Source: Dyadobacter chenhuakuii (GTDB lineage: Bacteria > Bacteroidota > Bacteroidia > Cytophagales > Spirosomataceae). Taken from it: DNA of 64,000 nucleotides. The DNA lies in assembly GCF_023821985.2 (NCBI RefSeq), contig NZ_CP098805.1, positions 5,323,001-5,387,000 on the forward strand, written 5' to 3'. Shown in pieces: positions 42,186-51,900 of this stretch; position 1 is the stretch's first letter; each line of letters begins with the position of its first letter. The notes under the pieces were generated by a model. It had not been told where the DNA came from, searched no databases, and was given only the letters and a program-made list of their open reading frames with translations. The position numbers and the translations under genes are program-made.

Positions 42186-42263
42186 CCTGGATAGGCCAGG
42201 CACCTACTGATTATGAGCGGACGCCGCGCGGTCAGTTGCTCTAACCGAATGAGCTATAGGCCC
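42186..42263 (-). pseudogene. Broken tRNA copy with a 14-bp insert in the anticodon arm
   Basis: Reading minus from 42263, the first 32 nt repeat the intact tRNA (GGGCCTATAGCTC and on to ACTGA). A GC-rich 14-bp insert then occupies 42218-42231, after which CTCATAA-TCAGT-AGGTG-CCTGG resumes. The T-loop is replaced by CCTAT before CCAGG, and the 3' acceptor strand is lost. It lies 10 bp upstream of the intact tRNA. It could be a scar of earlier integration or excision, or an assembly artefact. Confidence 0.8.
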
Positions 42264-42329
42264 GTTAATGGACTGCAAAATTACTTAATAGCGGCAATTC
42301 TCCAAATCATATTGATAAGAATAACTTCT

Positions 42330-42357
42330 TTTGTCCGTTGCTTGTTTATTACTTTTG
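42330..42357 (+). promoter_or_regulatory. Bacteroidota-type promoter for the HD-domain gene
   Basis: TTTG at 42330-42333 and TACTTTTG (fits TAnnTTTG) at 42350-42357 are spaced 16 bp apart, near the Bacteroidota -33/-7 pattern. The start of transcription would be just upstream of the TTG start at 42373, leaving a very short leader. Confidence 0.5.
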
Positions 42358-42372
42358 CCAAAAAATCGAGCT

Positions 42373-43605
42373 TTGAATAAAAGGAAAATCATTAACGATC
42401 CCGTTTACGGGTTTATATCTATCTCTTCTGATCTGCTTTACGACCTGGTTGATCATCCCTATTTTCAGCGTTTGAGGCGGATTAAGCAACTGGGATTGGC
42501 AGATGTCGTTTATCCTGGCGCACTGCATACCCGCTTCCATCACGCACTGGGCGCCATGCACCTCATGGGACAAGCCCTCAAAGTATTGCAACAAAAAGGC
42601 CACGCCATTTCGGAACCAGAATTTGAGGCCGCGCAAGCTGCGATTTTACTCCACGACCTGGGTCATGGACCGTTTTCCCACGTTTTGGAAAGTGTTTTAT
42701 TACAGCATGTTGCCCATGAATCTATTACGCTGGTGATGATGAAAGCTTTGAACCGGCAAATGGAGGGAAGGCTGGATCTGGCTATTCAGATGTTTGAGGG
42801 GACTTATCCCAGAAAGTTTTTCCATCAAATGGTTTCCAGCCAGCTGGATATGGACCGGATGGATTATCTCAACCGCGATAGTTTTTATACGGGTGTGATT
42901 GAGGGTTCTATCGGTGCCGACAGACTCATTAAAATGCTTGATGTGAGCGAAGACCAGCTGGTAGTAGAGGAAAAAGGCTTGCTTAGCATTGAAAATTTCC
43001 TGCATGCGCGGAGGCTCATGTACTGGCAGGTTTATCTGCATAAAACATTGCTAAGCGCGCAGGCCATGCTCACCCAGCTGCTGCAAAGGGCCCGTGAATT
43101 GTCGGAAAGCGGTGCAACATTATTTGCCACACCGGATTTTGCGAGGTTTCTGCACAATAATTACAGCCTTGAGGACTTTGATATACACCAGGATCTGCTC
43201 GATTCGTTCAACGGTTTGGATGATAACGACGTATGGGCTTCTGTAAAGGGCTGGCGAACACATAGTGATCCCGTTCTCTCGACGCTCTGTACCATGCTCC
43301 TGAACCGGCAGTTGTTTAAAATTACTTTCTATGATGCTCCCCCAAGCGAGGCATTGCTTGCTGACTTACGGGGACAGCTTCTGGAAGCAGGCGTTGCTGA
43401 GGAGCAGATGGATTATTTTCTGGTAAGCGGCGAAACAACCAACTGGGCTTATGCAAAAGAACTCGACCCGATCCGGGTGAAAATGAAGGGCGGCGCGCTG
43501 CTGGACATTGCCGATGCATCCGATATACCAACCATTAAGGCGCTCACTAAGATTGTACGCAAGTACTATGTATGTTGGGCTAAAAATGTATCTTTGCGTG
43601 GTTAG
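42373..43605 (+). CDS. HD-domain phosphohydrolase
   Basis: The start is taken at TTG 42373 (LNKRKIINDPVYGF), because family members begin close to this phrase, no ATG is available and a promoter box overlaps the longer frame. The 410-aa protein has the metal-binding HD set: RFHHALGAMHL (His), ILLHDLGHGPFSH (His-Asp) and the later QLDMDRMDYLNRDSFYTGV. This wording matches HD superfamily hydrolases related to dNTP triphosphohydrolases. It probably cleaves a nucleotide phosphate; the substrate is unknown. It sits just outside the right end of the mobile element and upstream of the lipid A genes. Confidence 0.85.
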   Translation: MNKRKIINDPVYGFISISSDLLYDLVDHPYFQRLRRIKQLGLADVVYPGALHTRFHHALGAMHLMGQALKVLQQKGHAISEPEFEAAQAAILLHDLGHGPFSHVLESVLLQHVAHESITLVMMKALNRQMEGRLDLAIQMFEGTYPRKFFHQMVSSQLDMDRMDYLNRDSFYTGVIEGSIGADRLIKMLDVSEDQLVVEEKGLLSIENFLHARRLMYWQVYLHKTLLSAQAMLTQLLQRARELSESGATLFATPDFARFLHNNYSLEDFDIHQDLLDSFNGLDDNDVWASVKGWRTHSDPVLSTLCTMLLNRQLFKITFYDAPPSEALLADLRGQLLEAGVAEEQMDYFLVSGETTNWAYAKELDPIRVKMKGGALLDIADASDIPTIKALTKIVRKYYVCWAKNVSLRG

Positions 43606-43687
43606 TCAGGATCGTTAAAAGAAAAAGCCCTTTTCAAAATCCACTATAAGTACTCGATATTCGTTACCCGAAATTAGCCGAAAATAT

Positions 43688-44734
43688 ATGAAATTTACTG
43701 TCAGCGAGATTGCTCAAATGCTTGATGGAACCATTGTTGGAAATGAAAAAATTACAATTGATTCGGCTGCTAAAATTGAAGAAGGGCGTCCGGGCTGTAT
43801 TTCCTTTTTAGCCAATAGTAAATACGAACCTTACATATATACAACACAATCCTCTGCCGTTATTGTCAACAAGGATTTTGTTCCTAAAAAAGAGATTTCG
43901 ACAACCCTGATCTATGTCGAAAACGCTTACACCGCATTCACAATCCTGCTAGAAGAATATCAAAAACGCATCGCCGGTGGCAAAACAGGGGTTGAACAGC
44001 CTAGTTTTATCGGAGAGAACAGTCAGACCGGCGAGAATTGCTACCGGGGCGCATTTTCCTACATTGGTAAAAACTGCGTGATCGGGAATAGCGTAAAGAT
44101 TTATCCAAACACATATCTCGGAGATAACATTGAAATTGGCGACAATTCGGTTATCCATCCCGGTGTCCGTATTTATGACAACACGATCATTGGTAAAAAC
44201 TGCGTGATCTTCGCTAATACAGTCATTGGAAGCGATGGGTTCGGTTTTGCACCGCAAACTGACGGGACTTATAAAACAATTCCGCAGCTTGGCAATGTGA
44301 TTCTCGAAGATGATGTAAGTGTTGGGTCCAATTCCACAATCGATTGTGCGACAATGGGTTCTACAATTATTCGCAAAGGGGTTAAAATAGATAATCTCGT
44401 GCAAATCGCACATAATGTAGAGATTGGAAAAAATACCGTAATTGCAGCACAGTCCGGAATCTCAGGATCGACGACGGTAGGCGAACAGTGTGTTGTTGCC
44501 GGACAAGTTGGGATTGTGGGACACATTACGATTGCTAATAAAACCAAAATCGGCGCCCAGAGCGGATTAGGGAAATCCATCAAAAAGGAAGGACTTTCGC
44601 TATCAGGCTCGCCAGCAAGGGATTTGAACGAACATTTAAGATCCATGGCCCTCGTAAGAAGGCTCCCCGAAATAGAAGAAAGGCTGAAAGATCTGGAAAA
44701 TAAACACGAAACATCCGATTTTCAGGGTCAATAA
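43688..44734 (+). CDS. lpxD: UDP-3-O-(3-hydroxyacyl)glucosamine N-acyltransferase LpxD
   Basis: This 348-aa protein has an N-terminal LpxD uridine-binding domain (FTVSEIAQMLDGTIVGN..) and a long left-handed hexapeptide repeat helix (about 110-310). The catalytic-type His lies in NLVQIAHNVEIG, and FGFAPQTDGTYKTIPQLG is a family signature. It adds the N-linked 3-hydroxyacyl chain in the third step of lipid A synthesis. The gene leads the compact cluster lpxD - lpxC/fabZ - lpxA, with a 35-bp gap to the next gene. Confidence 0.95.
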   Translation: MKFTVSEIAQMLDGTIVGNEKITIDSAAKIEEGRPGCISFLANSKYEPYIYTTQSSAVIVNKDFVPKKEISTTLIYVENAYTAFTILLEEYQKRIAGGKTGVEQPSFIGENSQTGENCYRGAFSYIGKNCVIGNSVKIYPNTYLGDNIEIGDNSVIHPGVRIYDNTIIGKNCVIFANTVIGSDGFGFAPQTDGTYKTIPQLGNVILEDDVSVGSNSTIDCATMGSTIIRKGVKIDNLVQIAHNVEIGKNTVIAAQSGISGSTTVGEQCVVAGQVGIVGHITIANKTKIGAQSGLGKSIKKEGLSLSGSPARDLNEHLRSMALVRRLPEIEERLKDLENKHETSDFQGQ

Positions 44735-44769
44735 TACAACGCGCCTTTAAGAAGAAAAGGAAATTTATA

Positions 44770-46161
44770 ATGAACGAAAAACAACAAACCATTTCCAAGT
44801 CTGTATCCGTAACAGGAGTAGGTTTACATACAGGTGTGGTGGCTACAATGACATTTGTACCAGCCCCTGCCAACCACGGATACAAGTTTCAACGCATTGA
44901 TTTACCCGACCAGCCAATCGTAGATGCCGACGTCGACAATGTTGTCGACCTGTCGCGCGGAACCACCATTGAACAAAACGGAGCACGGATCCATACGGTT
45001 GAGCATACATTAGCAGCATTGGTTGGTTTGCAAATTGACAATGTGCTCATCCAGCTCGACGGCCCCGAGCCGCCGATCATGGACGGAAGTTCCATCAAGT
45101 TTGTAGATGCTTTGCTCGATGCAGGCATTGAAGAACAAAATGCATACAGGAATTACTTCGAAGTTCCTGAATATGTGCATTATATGAATAAAGAAACTGA
45201 CACGGAACTTGTGGCGCTGCCGCTGTCCGATTATCGTCTGACCGTCATGGTTGACTATAATTCCACGGTCATCAGCAGTCAGCACGCATCCCTGAACGAT
45301 ATTACATTATTTAAAGACGATATCGCAGAATGCCGCACATTTGTATTCTTACACGAACTTGAAGCGTTATACGGTCAAAACCTGATCAAAGGCGGCGACC
45401 TGACGAATGCGATTGTTATTGTGGATCGTGAAGTGCAGGATGGCGAGTTGGACCATCTTTCGCAGCTTTTGAGCAAGCCTAAGGTGAGTGTTAATAAGTC
45501 AAAAGGCATTCTCAACAACGTTGACCTGCATTATCCGAACGAAATGGCGCGGCACAAGCTGCTGGACCTGATCGGGGACCTTGCACTGGTAGGCCGTCCG
45601 ATCAAGGCGCAGATTTTGGCTGCCCGTCCGGGACATGCGGCCAATGTGGCTTTGGCCAAAAAAATTAAGAAACTAATAAAATCCGGCAAAGGGGATATTC
45701 CTCAATACGACCCGAATAAAGCGCCGGTCTTTGATATTAACCAGATCGGTCAGCTGCTTGCGCACCGTTATCCGTTCCAGATGATCGATAAGATCATCGC
45801 GCTGGACGAAAACAGCGTGGTAGGCGTGAAAAATGTGACGATCAATGAGCAGTTTTTCTTAGGGCATTTCCCTGGAAACCCTGTTATGCCGGGCGTTTTA
45901 CAATTGGAAGCGATGGCGCAGACGGGCGGTATCCTTGTTTTAACGAGCGTGCCGGATCCTGATAATTACTGGCCTTATCTGATCGGAATTGATGCTTGCC
46001 GCTTCCGCCGCAATGTGTTCCCCGGGGATACGGTGATATTTAAATGTGAATTCACTTCTCCGATGAAAAGAGGGATCGTGAAAATGAGTGGCCGGGGATA
46101 CGTAGCCGGACAGTTGGTGTGTGAAGCGGATATGATAGCAAGCCTGGTAAAGAAAAAATGA
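44770..46161 (+). CDS. lpxC: LpxC deacetylase - FabZ dehydratase fusion
   Basis: This 463-aa bifunctional protein is typical of Bacteroidota. The LpxC part (1-~305) has the zinc His in HTVEHTLAAL and the second metal motif ARHKLLDLIGDLAL with the later GHAANVALAKK. The FabZ part (~318-463) has the catalytic His in HRYPFQMID and the Glu in GVLQLEAMAQTGG. LpxC removes the acetyl group from UDP-acylGlcNAc, the committed step of lipid A. FabZ dehydrates 3-hydroxyacyl-ACP, which is also the acyl donor for LpxA and LpxD, so the fusion links the two pathways. It overlaps lpxA by 4 bp. Confidence 0.95.
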   Translation: MNEKQQTISKSVSVTGVGLHTGVVATMTFVPAPANHGYKFQRIDLPDQPIVDADVDNVVDLSRGTTIEQNGARIHTVEHTLAALVGLQIDNVLIQLDGPEPPIMDGSSIKFVDALLDAGIEEQNAYRNYFEVPEYVHYMNKETDTELVALPLSDYRLTVMVDYNSTVISSQHASLNDITLFKDDIAECRTFVFLHELEALYGQNLIKGGDLTNAIVIVDREVQDGELDHLSQLLSKPKVSVNKSKGILNNVDLHYPNEMARHKLLDLIGDLALVGRPIKAQILAARPGHAANVALAKKIKKLIKSGKGDIPQYDPNKAPVFDINQIGQLLAHRYPFQMIDKIIALDENSVVGVKNVTINEQFFLGHFPGNPVMPGVLQLEAMAQTGGILVLTSVPDPDNYWPYLIGIDACRFRRNVFPGDTVIFKCEFTSPMKRGIVKMSGRGYVAGQLVCEADMIASLVKKK

Positions 46162-46970
46162 CTCAATCATTAGCATATATTCATCCTGACGCTAAGATCG
46201 CTCAGAATGTAGAAATTGAACCATTCGCAATGATACATTCCGATGTTGAAATTGGTGAGGGCTCATGGATAGGATCACACGCTGTTATTAATTCAGGCGC
46301 GAGAATAGGAAAAAACTGCCGGATCTTTCCGGGAGCTGTCATTGCATCGACGCCCCAGGATCTTAAATATAACAACGAATACACATTCACTATCATCGGA
46401 GATAACACCACCATCCGCGAGTATGCGACGATCAGCCGCGGAACCGAGGAACATTGGAAAACGGTGGTCGGCTCCGACTGCCTGATCATGGCTTACGCCC
46501 ACGTGGCGCACGATTGCCGGGTTGGAAACAGCTGCATTATCGGCAACAATGTGCAAATGGCAGGTCACGTACATGTAGGCGACTGGGCGATTGTGAGTGC
46601 GTTAAGCGCTGTTCATCAGTTTGTTAAAATCGGTTCGCATGCTTTCGTTTCTGGGGCAACATTGGTCCGGAAGGATGTGCCGCCCTTTACAAAAGCGGCG
46701 CGTGAACCCATTTCCTATGCCGGGATCAATTCGGTAGGGCTGCGCAGACGTGGTTACAGCAACGAAAAGATTAACGAGATCCAGAACATTTACCGCTACA
46801 TATACATGCGCGGCCTGAACAATGCGGAAGCTCTGCAAAAAATAGAACTGGAATTGCCGCCATCCAACGAGCGGGATGTGGTCATTAATTTCATCCGTAA
46901 TTCGGAAAGAGGGATTATGAAAAGCCCTTTCCAGACAAACGGAACCACCGAAGCAGAAGCGCAGCCTTAG
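46158..46970 (+). CDS. lpxA: UDP-N-acetylglucosamine acyltransferase LpxA
   Basis: This 270-aa hexapeptide-repeat acyltransferase has the catalytic His in AYAHVAHDCRVG and the family stretch NNVQMAGHVHVGDWAIV..LSAVHQF. A C-terminal helical domain starts near residue 195 (NSVGLRRRGYSNEKI). It transfers 3-hydroxyacyl from ACP to UDP-GlcNAc, the first lipid A step. The ATG overlaps the lpxC/fabZ stop by 4 bp, so translation is coupled. A strong terminator follows. Confidence 0.95.
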   Translation: MTQSLAYIHPDAKIAQNVEIEPFAMIHSDVEIGEGSWIGSHAVINSGARIGKNCRIFPGAVIASTPQDLKYNNEYTFTIIGDNTTIREYATISRGTEEHWKTVVGSDCLIMAYAHVAHDCRVGNSCIIGNNVQMAGHVHVGDWAIVSALSAVHQFVKIGSHAFVSGATLVRKDVPPFTKAAREPISYAGINSVGLRRRGYSNEKINEIQNIYRYIYMRGLNNAEALQKIELELPPSNERDVVINFIRNSERGIMKSPFQTNGTTEAEAQP

Positions 46971-47003
46971 GGATTTTCCAATTGGATTTTGTTAAAATAT
47001 ATG

Positions 47004-47034
47004 AAGCCCGGGATTGTTTTCCCGGGCTTTTTTT
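47004..47034 (+). terminator. Terminator of the lpx cluster
   Basis: A perfect 10-bp stem, AAGCCCGGGA / TCCCGGGCTT (47004-47013, 47020-47029), has a 6-nt loop and is followed by T7. It lies 34 bp after the lpxA stop. Confidence 0.92.
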
Positions 47035-47082
47035 ACGCATGAAATCTAAAAGAATCTTGAAGCAAATTTCCGGCTTTCGCTG

Positions 47083-47880
47083 TTATTCAACCACTTCTAA
47101 TGCATCCCCTTCCTTAACAAGCCCAAAATTACTTGCTACCATATTCTGTCCGAAAAGCACCTTGTTGTTGACCCTTCGGTAAGATGCCAGTGTTTTCAGG
47201 GGCTCTGCGCCTTTTTCGCCTGTTGCCGGGTCGACGGTTATCAGCACGCACCGGCCGCAAGGTTTTACAATTTCAAAATCCAGTTCTCCCACCCGGATAC
47301 GCTTCCATTGATCTTCTTCGAAAGGCATTGTTTCAGCAATCACGAAATTTGGGCGAAAACGGACCATGGAAATCGGTTCTTCCAACCGGGAATTTAACTC
47401 GTCCAGTGAGGCCTGAGATATGACAAGGAATGGAAATCCATCCGCAAAGCTCACATTCTCTCCATTGCTGGCATATTTCGGATCCGCCTTTCGCTCTGTT
47501 GATTCCGGCATCATTACAAGCCTGACGCGCTTATCCAGTTGCGCCGAGAGCCAGGCATCCGCTTCATCAGAAACTGTTACCGCATTCACAATGTCGTCCC
47601 AGATCGTTACAGAGACCTTTTTCCCAGAACCAGGTTCGTAAGGAAGGATCACATTGTTTTTGGGATTGTTTCTCAAAAATATTTTAAGTCCACTTGATTC
47701 CAGCGCGACATCGATCAGGGCCATTTGACCAAAAACCCTTTGCGTGATAAACACATTGTTTTCGTCAATGATGAGCCAGCGACGATCGTACTGCAGGCCT
47801 CTTTCTTCGACATTAGCCTCGGTAAGGCGAATTCCACCCAACGACTTGACCGGATAGATCCAAATTTCTGATAAACGCAT
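47083..47880 (-). CDS. MOSC-domain protein (YcbX-like)
   Basis: This 265-aa protein has an N-terminal MOSC_N beta-barrel (MRLSEIWIYPVKSLGG.., ~1-120) and a C-terminal MOSC domain (~130-265) with the conserved Cys in VKPCGRCVLITVDP. MOSC proteins handle molybdenum-cofactor-bound sulfur; YcbX-type members reduce N-hydroxylated compounds. The activity here is by family only. It is convergent with lpxA across the terminator and shares its strand with tsaD, 27 bp downstream of it. Confidence 0.85.
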   Translation of the reverse strand: MRLSEIWIYPVKSLGGIRLTEANVEERGLQYDRRWLIIDENNVFITQRVFGQMALIDVALESSGLKIFLRNNPKNNVILPYEPGSGKKVSVTIWDDIVNAVTVSDEADAWLSAQLDKRVRLVMMPESTERKADPKYASNGENVSFADGFPFLVISQASLDELNSRLEEPISMVRFRPNFVIAETMPFEEDQWKRIRVGELDFEIVKPCGRCVLITVDPATGEKGAEPLKTLASYRRVNNKVLFGQNMVASNFGLVKEGDALEVVE

Positions 47881-47907
47881 TGTTCAAAGGTGTTTTATTC
47901 ATGACTT

Positions 47908-48906
47908 TTAAAATTCCATCCGGGCGAGCGGACTTACAGTTTGATCCGTAAAATCCCTGGCTTCAAACTTATAATGCGCTGCCATCGCAATCATGGCTGC
48001 ATTATCTGTGCAGTATTCGAATGCCGGAATGTACACTTTCCATCCCAGTTTTTCCCCCAATTCAAGCAGTGATTTCCGTAATCCCGAGTTCGCAGAGACA
48101 CCGCCGGCGATTGCAATTTCCTTAATGCCCGTTTCCCGCGACGCTTTTTTTAGTTTTTTCAACAAGATGTCCACCAATGTAAACTGAATGCTCGCACAGA
48201 TATCATTGATATTTTCACCGATGAAACCAGGATTCTCACGCACCCGTTTTTGCAAAAAATACATAAACGAAGTCTTGATCCCACTGAAAGAAAAGTCCAG
48301 CCCGGGCATTTCAGGAAGCGGGAAAGGGTAAGCATTCGGGTTACCCAAAGCGGCATATTTATCGATCAACGGTCCGCCAGGATAGGGCAGATCGAGCAAT
48401 TTGGCTGTTTTATCAAATGCTTCGCCCACAGCATCGTCTTTTGTCTCACCAATAATTTCCATTTCCAGTGGCCCGGTAACCTTCACAATCTGCGTATGCC
48501 CGCCGCTGACGGTGAGGCAGAGAAAAGGAAATGCAGGTTTGGGATCATCGATGAAATGCGCGAGCACGTGCGCTTGCATGTGATTGATCTCGATAAGCGG
48601 AATATTGAGCCCCAATGCCATGGATTTGGCAAATGAAGTCCCTACCAGCAAAGCACCTAATAACCCCGGTCCTTTGGTAAAAGCAATGGCATCCAGGTCT
48701 TTTTTTGCTACTTTTGCATCGTTCAGCGCGTTATCTACCACAGGCAGAATGTGTTGCTGGTGTGCCCGCGAAGCAAGTTCGGGAACCACGCCGCCATATT
48801 GTGTGTGAATCAGTTGCGTAGCAACAACATTGGAGCAGATTTTCCCGTTAGTGATTACGGCTGCGGAGGTTTCGTCACAAGACGATTCAATGGCGAGGAT
48901 ATTCAT
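47908..48906 (-). CDS. tsaD: tRNA N6-adenosine threonylcarbamoyltransferase TsaD
   Basis: This 332-aa ASKHA-fold protein (Kae1/Qri7 family) starts with ILAIESSCDETSAAV. The metal-binding histidines are in INHMQAHVLAHF, and the nucleotide loop is VSGGHTQIV. The late GGVSANSGLR and CTDNAAMIAMAAHYKFE are also diagnostic. It transfers the threonylcarbamoyl group onto A37 of ANN-decoding tRNAs with TsaB and TsaE, which are not in the window. It is divergent from tamB across a 70-bp gap and upstream of the MOSC gene. Confidence 0.96.
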   Translation of the reverse strand: MNILAIESSCDETSAAVITNGKICSNVVATQLIHTQYGGVVPELASRAHQQHILPVVDNALNDAKVAKKDLDAIAFTKGPGLLGALLVGTSFAKSMALGLNIPLIEINHMQAHVLAHFIDDPKPAFPFLCLTVSGGHTQIVKVTGPLEMEIIGETKDDAVGEAFDKTAKLLDLPYPGGPLIDKYAALGNPNAYPFPLPEMPGLDFSFSGIKTSFMYFLQKRVRENPGFIGENINDICASIQFTLVDILLKKLKKASRETGIKEIAIAGGVSANSGLRKSLLELGEKLGWKVYIPAFEYCTDNAAMIAMAAHYKFEARDFTDQTVSPLARMEF

Positions 48907-48976
48907 ATTTGTTGAACTATAGTCGCAAAATTAAGCATAACAATAAGATAAGCGGTATCCCGCCGCGAAGCTATAT

Positions 48977-51900
48977 ATGTTAAAATTCCTGAAGGCGTTT
49001 GGTAATGGTCTGATCGTAGTGATCATCTTCGCGCTGCTGGCGCTGGGAATTGTGACCATTGCACTTCAGCTTCCTTCCGTCCAAACCTGGGCAGTTCAGC
49101 GTGTTACCAGTAATATTTCTGAGAAGCTGGGTTATCCCATTACCATTGAGAAAGTCAATATCAAGTGGTTCGACGTGGTTTCCCTCGAAGGTATTTCGGT
49201 GAAAGACACGAGCCAGAAGGATATGATCGACGTCGGCAGGATTGACGTTAATCTGGACCTTAATAACATTATTGAAAACGCTTCAAAAGAAATTTATCTC
49301 GATGAAGTGAATGTATATCAGCCCAATGTGCACCTGGCCATTATACCTTCCTCAGGCTCATTGAACATTGATGGCTTCATCGAACGGATCAACGAGCTCA
49401 CCGCCCCGGCTGTTCCGCGCCCCAAAAACGCACCTGAAAACAACACGCCTTTTATTATTGGTAAATCAAAAGTCATCGACGGCACATTCCGCTATGATGA
49501 TCCGCGTCAGCCCCGCGATAAAGGTGCCAGGACTTTTGACTATTCCCATTTCGAGTTGAATAAATTAAACGGGGACCTGAGAAATTTCCTGGTTCAGGGC
49601 GACACCATTTCTTTTCTGGCCCGAAACCTGGAAACAGTCGATAAGCAGACCGGCCTTAGGATGCATGATCTGGAAACGCGCTTTTTGTTTTGCCAAAAAA
49701 AGATGGAGCTCAAAGAGCTGGACGCCCATATCGGCAATTCACATTTGAAAGATGAAGTCATATTTTACTATAACAGATCCGGCGAGCTGGGCGATTTCAA
49801 TCATAAAGTCCGCATGAAAGGGCATTTGGTAGGAAGTCGTGTTGATTCCAAAGACCTGGGACTTTTTTCAAGTTATGTTGATAACCTAAGTGAAACCTGG
49901 CGCATATCGGGCGATTTTAATGGCAAAGTCGATGATTTCATGGTTTCGGATATGGACCTGCATTTCGGAAGAGGGAGCCGTTTGGTTGGTAATGTGGGTT
50001 TTCAGGGATTGCCGAAGATTGAAGGTGTAAAAATGGACATTCAACTGTCGCTTTCGAAGGTGGAACCGATGGACATTATCCAGTATTATCCTGAATGGGA
50101 TATGCATTCCACGCTTTCGAAATTTGGCCTCACATTACTGGATGGCACATTTAAGGGCACATTGGAAGATTTTGCTTTGAATGCCACGGCTTCTTCGGAT
50201 ATGGGTGAAGTGGCGGGCGATCTCGTTTTCCACATTGCCGACGCACAGTCAACCACCTATTCCGGAACGATCAAAACGGCCGCTTTCAAGCTGGGTAAGT
50301 TATTGGATGACGAAGAAACCTGGCAGGAGCTGGATTTTGATGGTAAGGTTTTCGGCAAAGGGACAGAGTTGAAATTCGCATCGACGGATATGAATGCAAC
50401 CGTCGGACGGGTTGGGTTCCAGCATTACAATTATAAGAACATTCAGCTCAAAGGAAATATACAAAATCAGTATTTCAACGGCCTGGTAGTTGCGCGAGAT
50501 AGCAATCTGATCGCCAACATTGAAGGAGAATTTGACCTTTCAAAGGCGCAGAATGCATTTGATGTGCAAGGAACCATTGAACGTGCGAACCTCAAAGAAC
50601 TTGGTTTTACAAAGGAGGCCATCACATTACGCACGCAACTGAACGTTAATCTGTCCGGCAATACATTTGACGCGCTGACAGGCGATGCCAAGCTGCTTGA
50701 CACCTATTTGCTGATGTCGGAAAAGGAACGAAATCTGGTGATGGACACGCTGGTTTTCTCATCGCGCCAGATCGCCGACAGAAGGATCCTGAAACTGGAA
50801 AGTGAATTCCTGACCGCAAAAATGGATGGAAATTTTCTTCCAACCGCTGCATACAAGGACATTAGCCGCATTTTAGCCGAATACAGACTTTACTTCTTCG
50901 AAAACGAAGCAAACCGGACCGAATACTATGCCAAAAAGCCGGTTAGCACGTCATTAAGCCGTTACCAGATCGACTATGCGGTGGAAACCAGGAATCTGTC
51001 GCGATTCCTCGCATTCCTGAGCCCTGACGTGCATATTTCAAGGGGAGCAAGGGCGGAGGGTGTCTTTAAAATGGATAACACGGCTTTTTTAACATTGAAT
51101 GCACTTTCGGACACGGTTCGTTATGGAACCAATGAATTTGTGAAGGCGGAAGTCGATGTGACAACTTCAAAGTTTGTGAACTCAGCGGAAGTTTTGGCTT
51201 CCATGCTGGTAACATCCGAAAATCAGAAGATAAGCGCGCTGGTCCCCACCGAAAAACTGGAAATTGAAGGAACCTGGGATGTTGATCATATCGATTTTAA
51301 TGGTGCTCTGAGTCAGGTAGCCAGCACGAATAATGCGAATCTGGCCGGTGAAATCCGTTTCCTGCCCGCTGGCTTGGACATTAATTTTAAAAATTCGAAG
51401 CTTAATCTTTTAGAGGAAACCTGGAATGTGCCTTCTGAAAGCTTCATTTCTATTGTAGGGCGTGATGTGACGATGTCCAATTTAGGCGTTGTGAGTGGCA
51501 AGCAGCGGATTTTTGTGAACGGCACGGCTTCGGAAGATCCGGAAAAAAGCATGGTGCTGGACATCAAAAATTTCAGGTTATCCAGTTTAAATGCATTGTT
51601 GACCACGCAGTTAGCAGGGATTATGGACGGCTCTGCGAAAGTGAAGGACATTTATAATGACGTTGTACTGGATGCCAATTTCAGCATTGAAAGCCTTGGT
51701 TATGGTCAGTATGAATTTGGAAATTTATCCGGGACAGGCGATTGGGACCAGAGCAGGAGCGAGCTGGAAATTGATGCGCAGCTGAACAAAGATGCACGGC
51801 GCGTGTTCAATCTCACCGGCGCCTATCGTCCCAAATTAAGCGCTAATACGCTGGATTTGAAGGCTATTTTCAACAATTTCGATTTCAAAGGTCTCGAACC

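Noticed and set aside
42186..42263. A tRNA with a self-splicing intron
   Set aside because: The insert is only 14 bp, far too short for a group I intron, and the T-loop and acceptor end are also damaged.
44770..46161. The lpxC-fabZ fusion looked like an unusual gene fusion
   Set aside because: It is the normal arrangement in Bacteroidota, so it is a lineage marker rather than a novelty.
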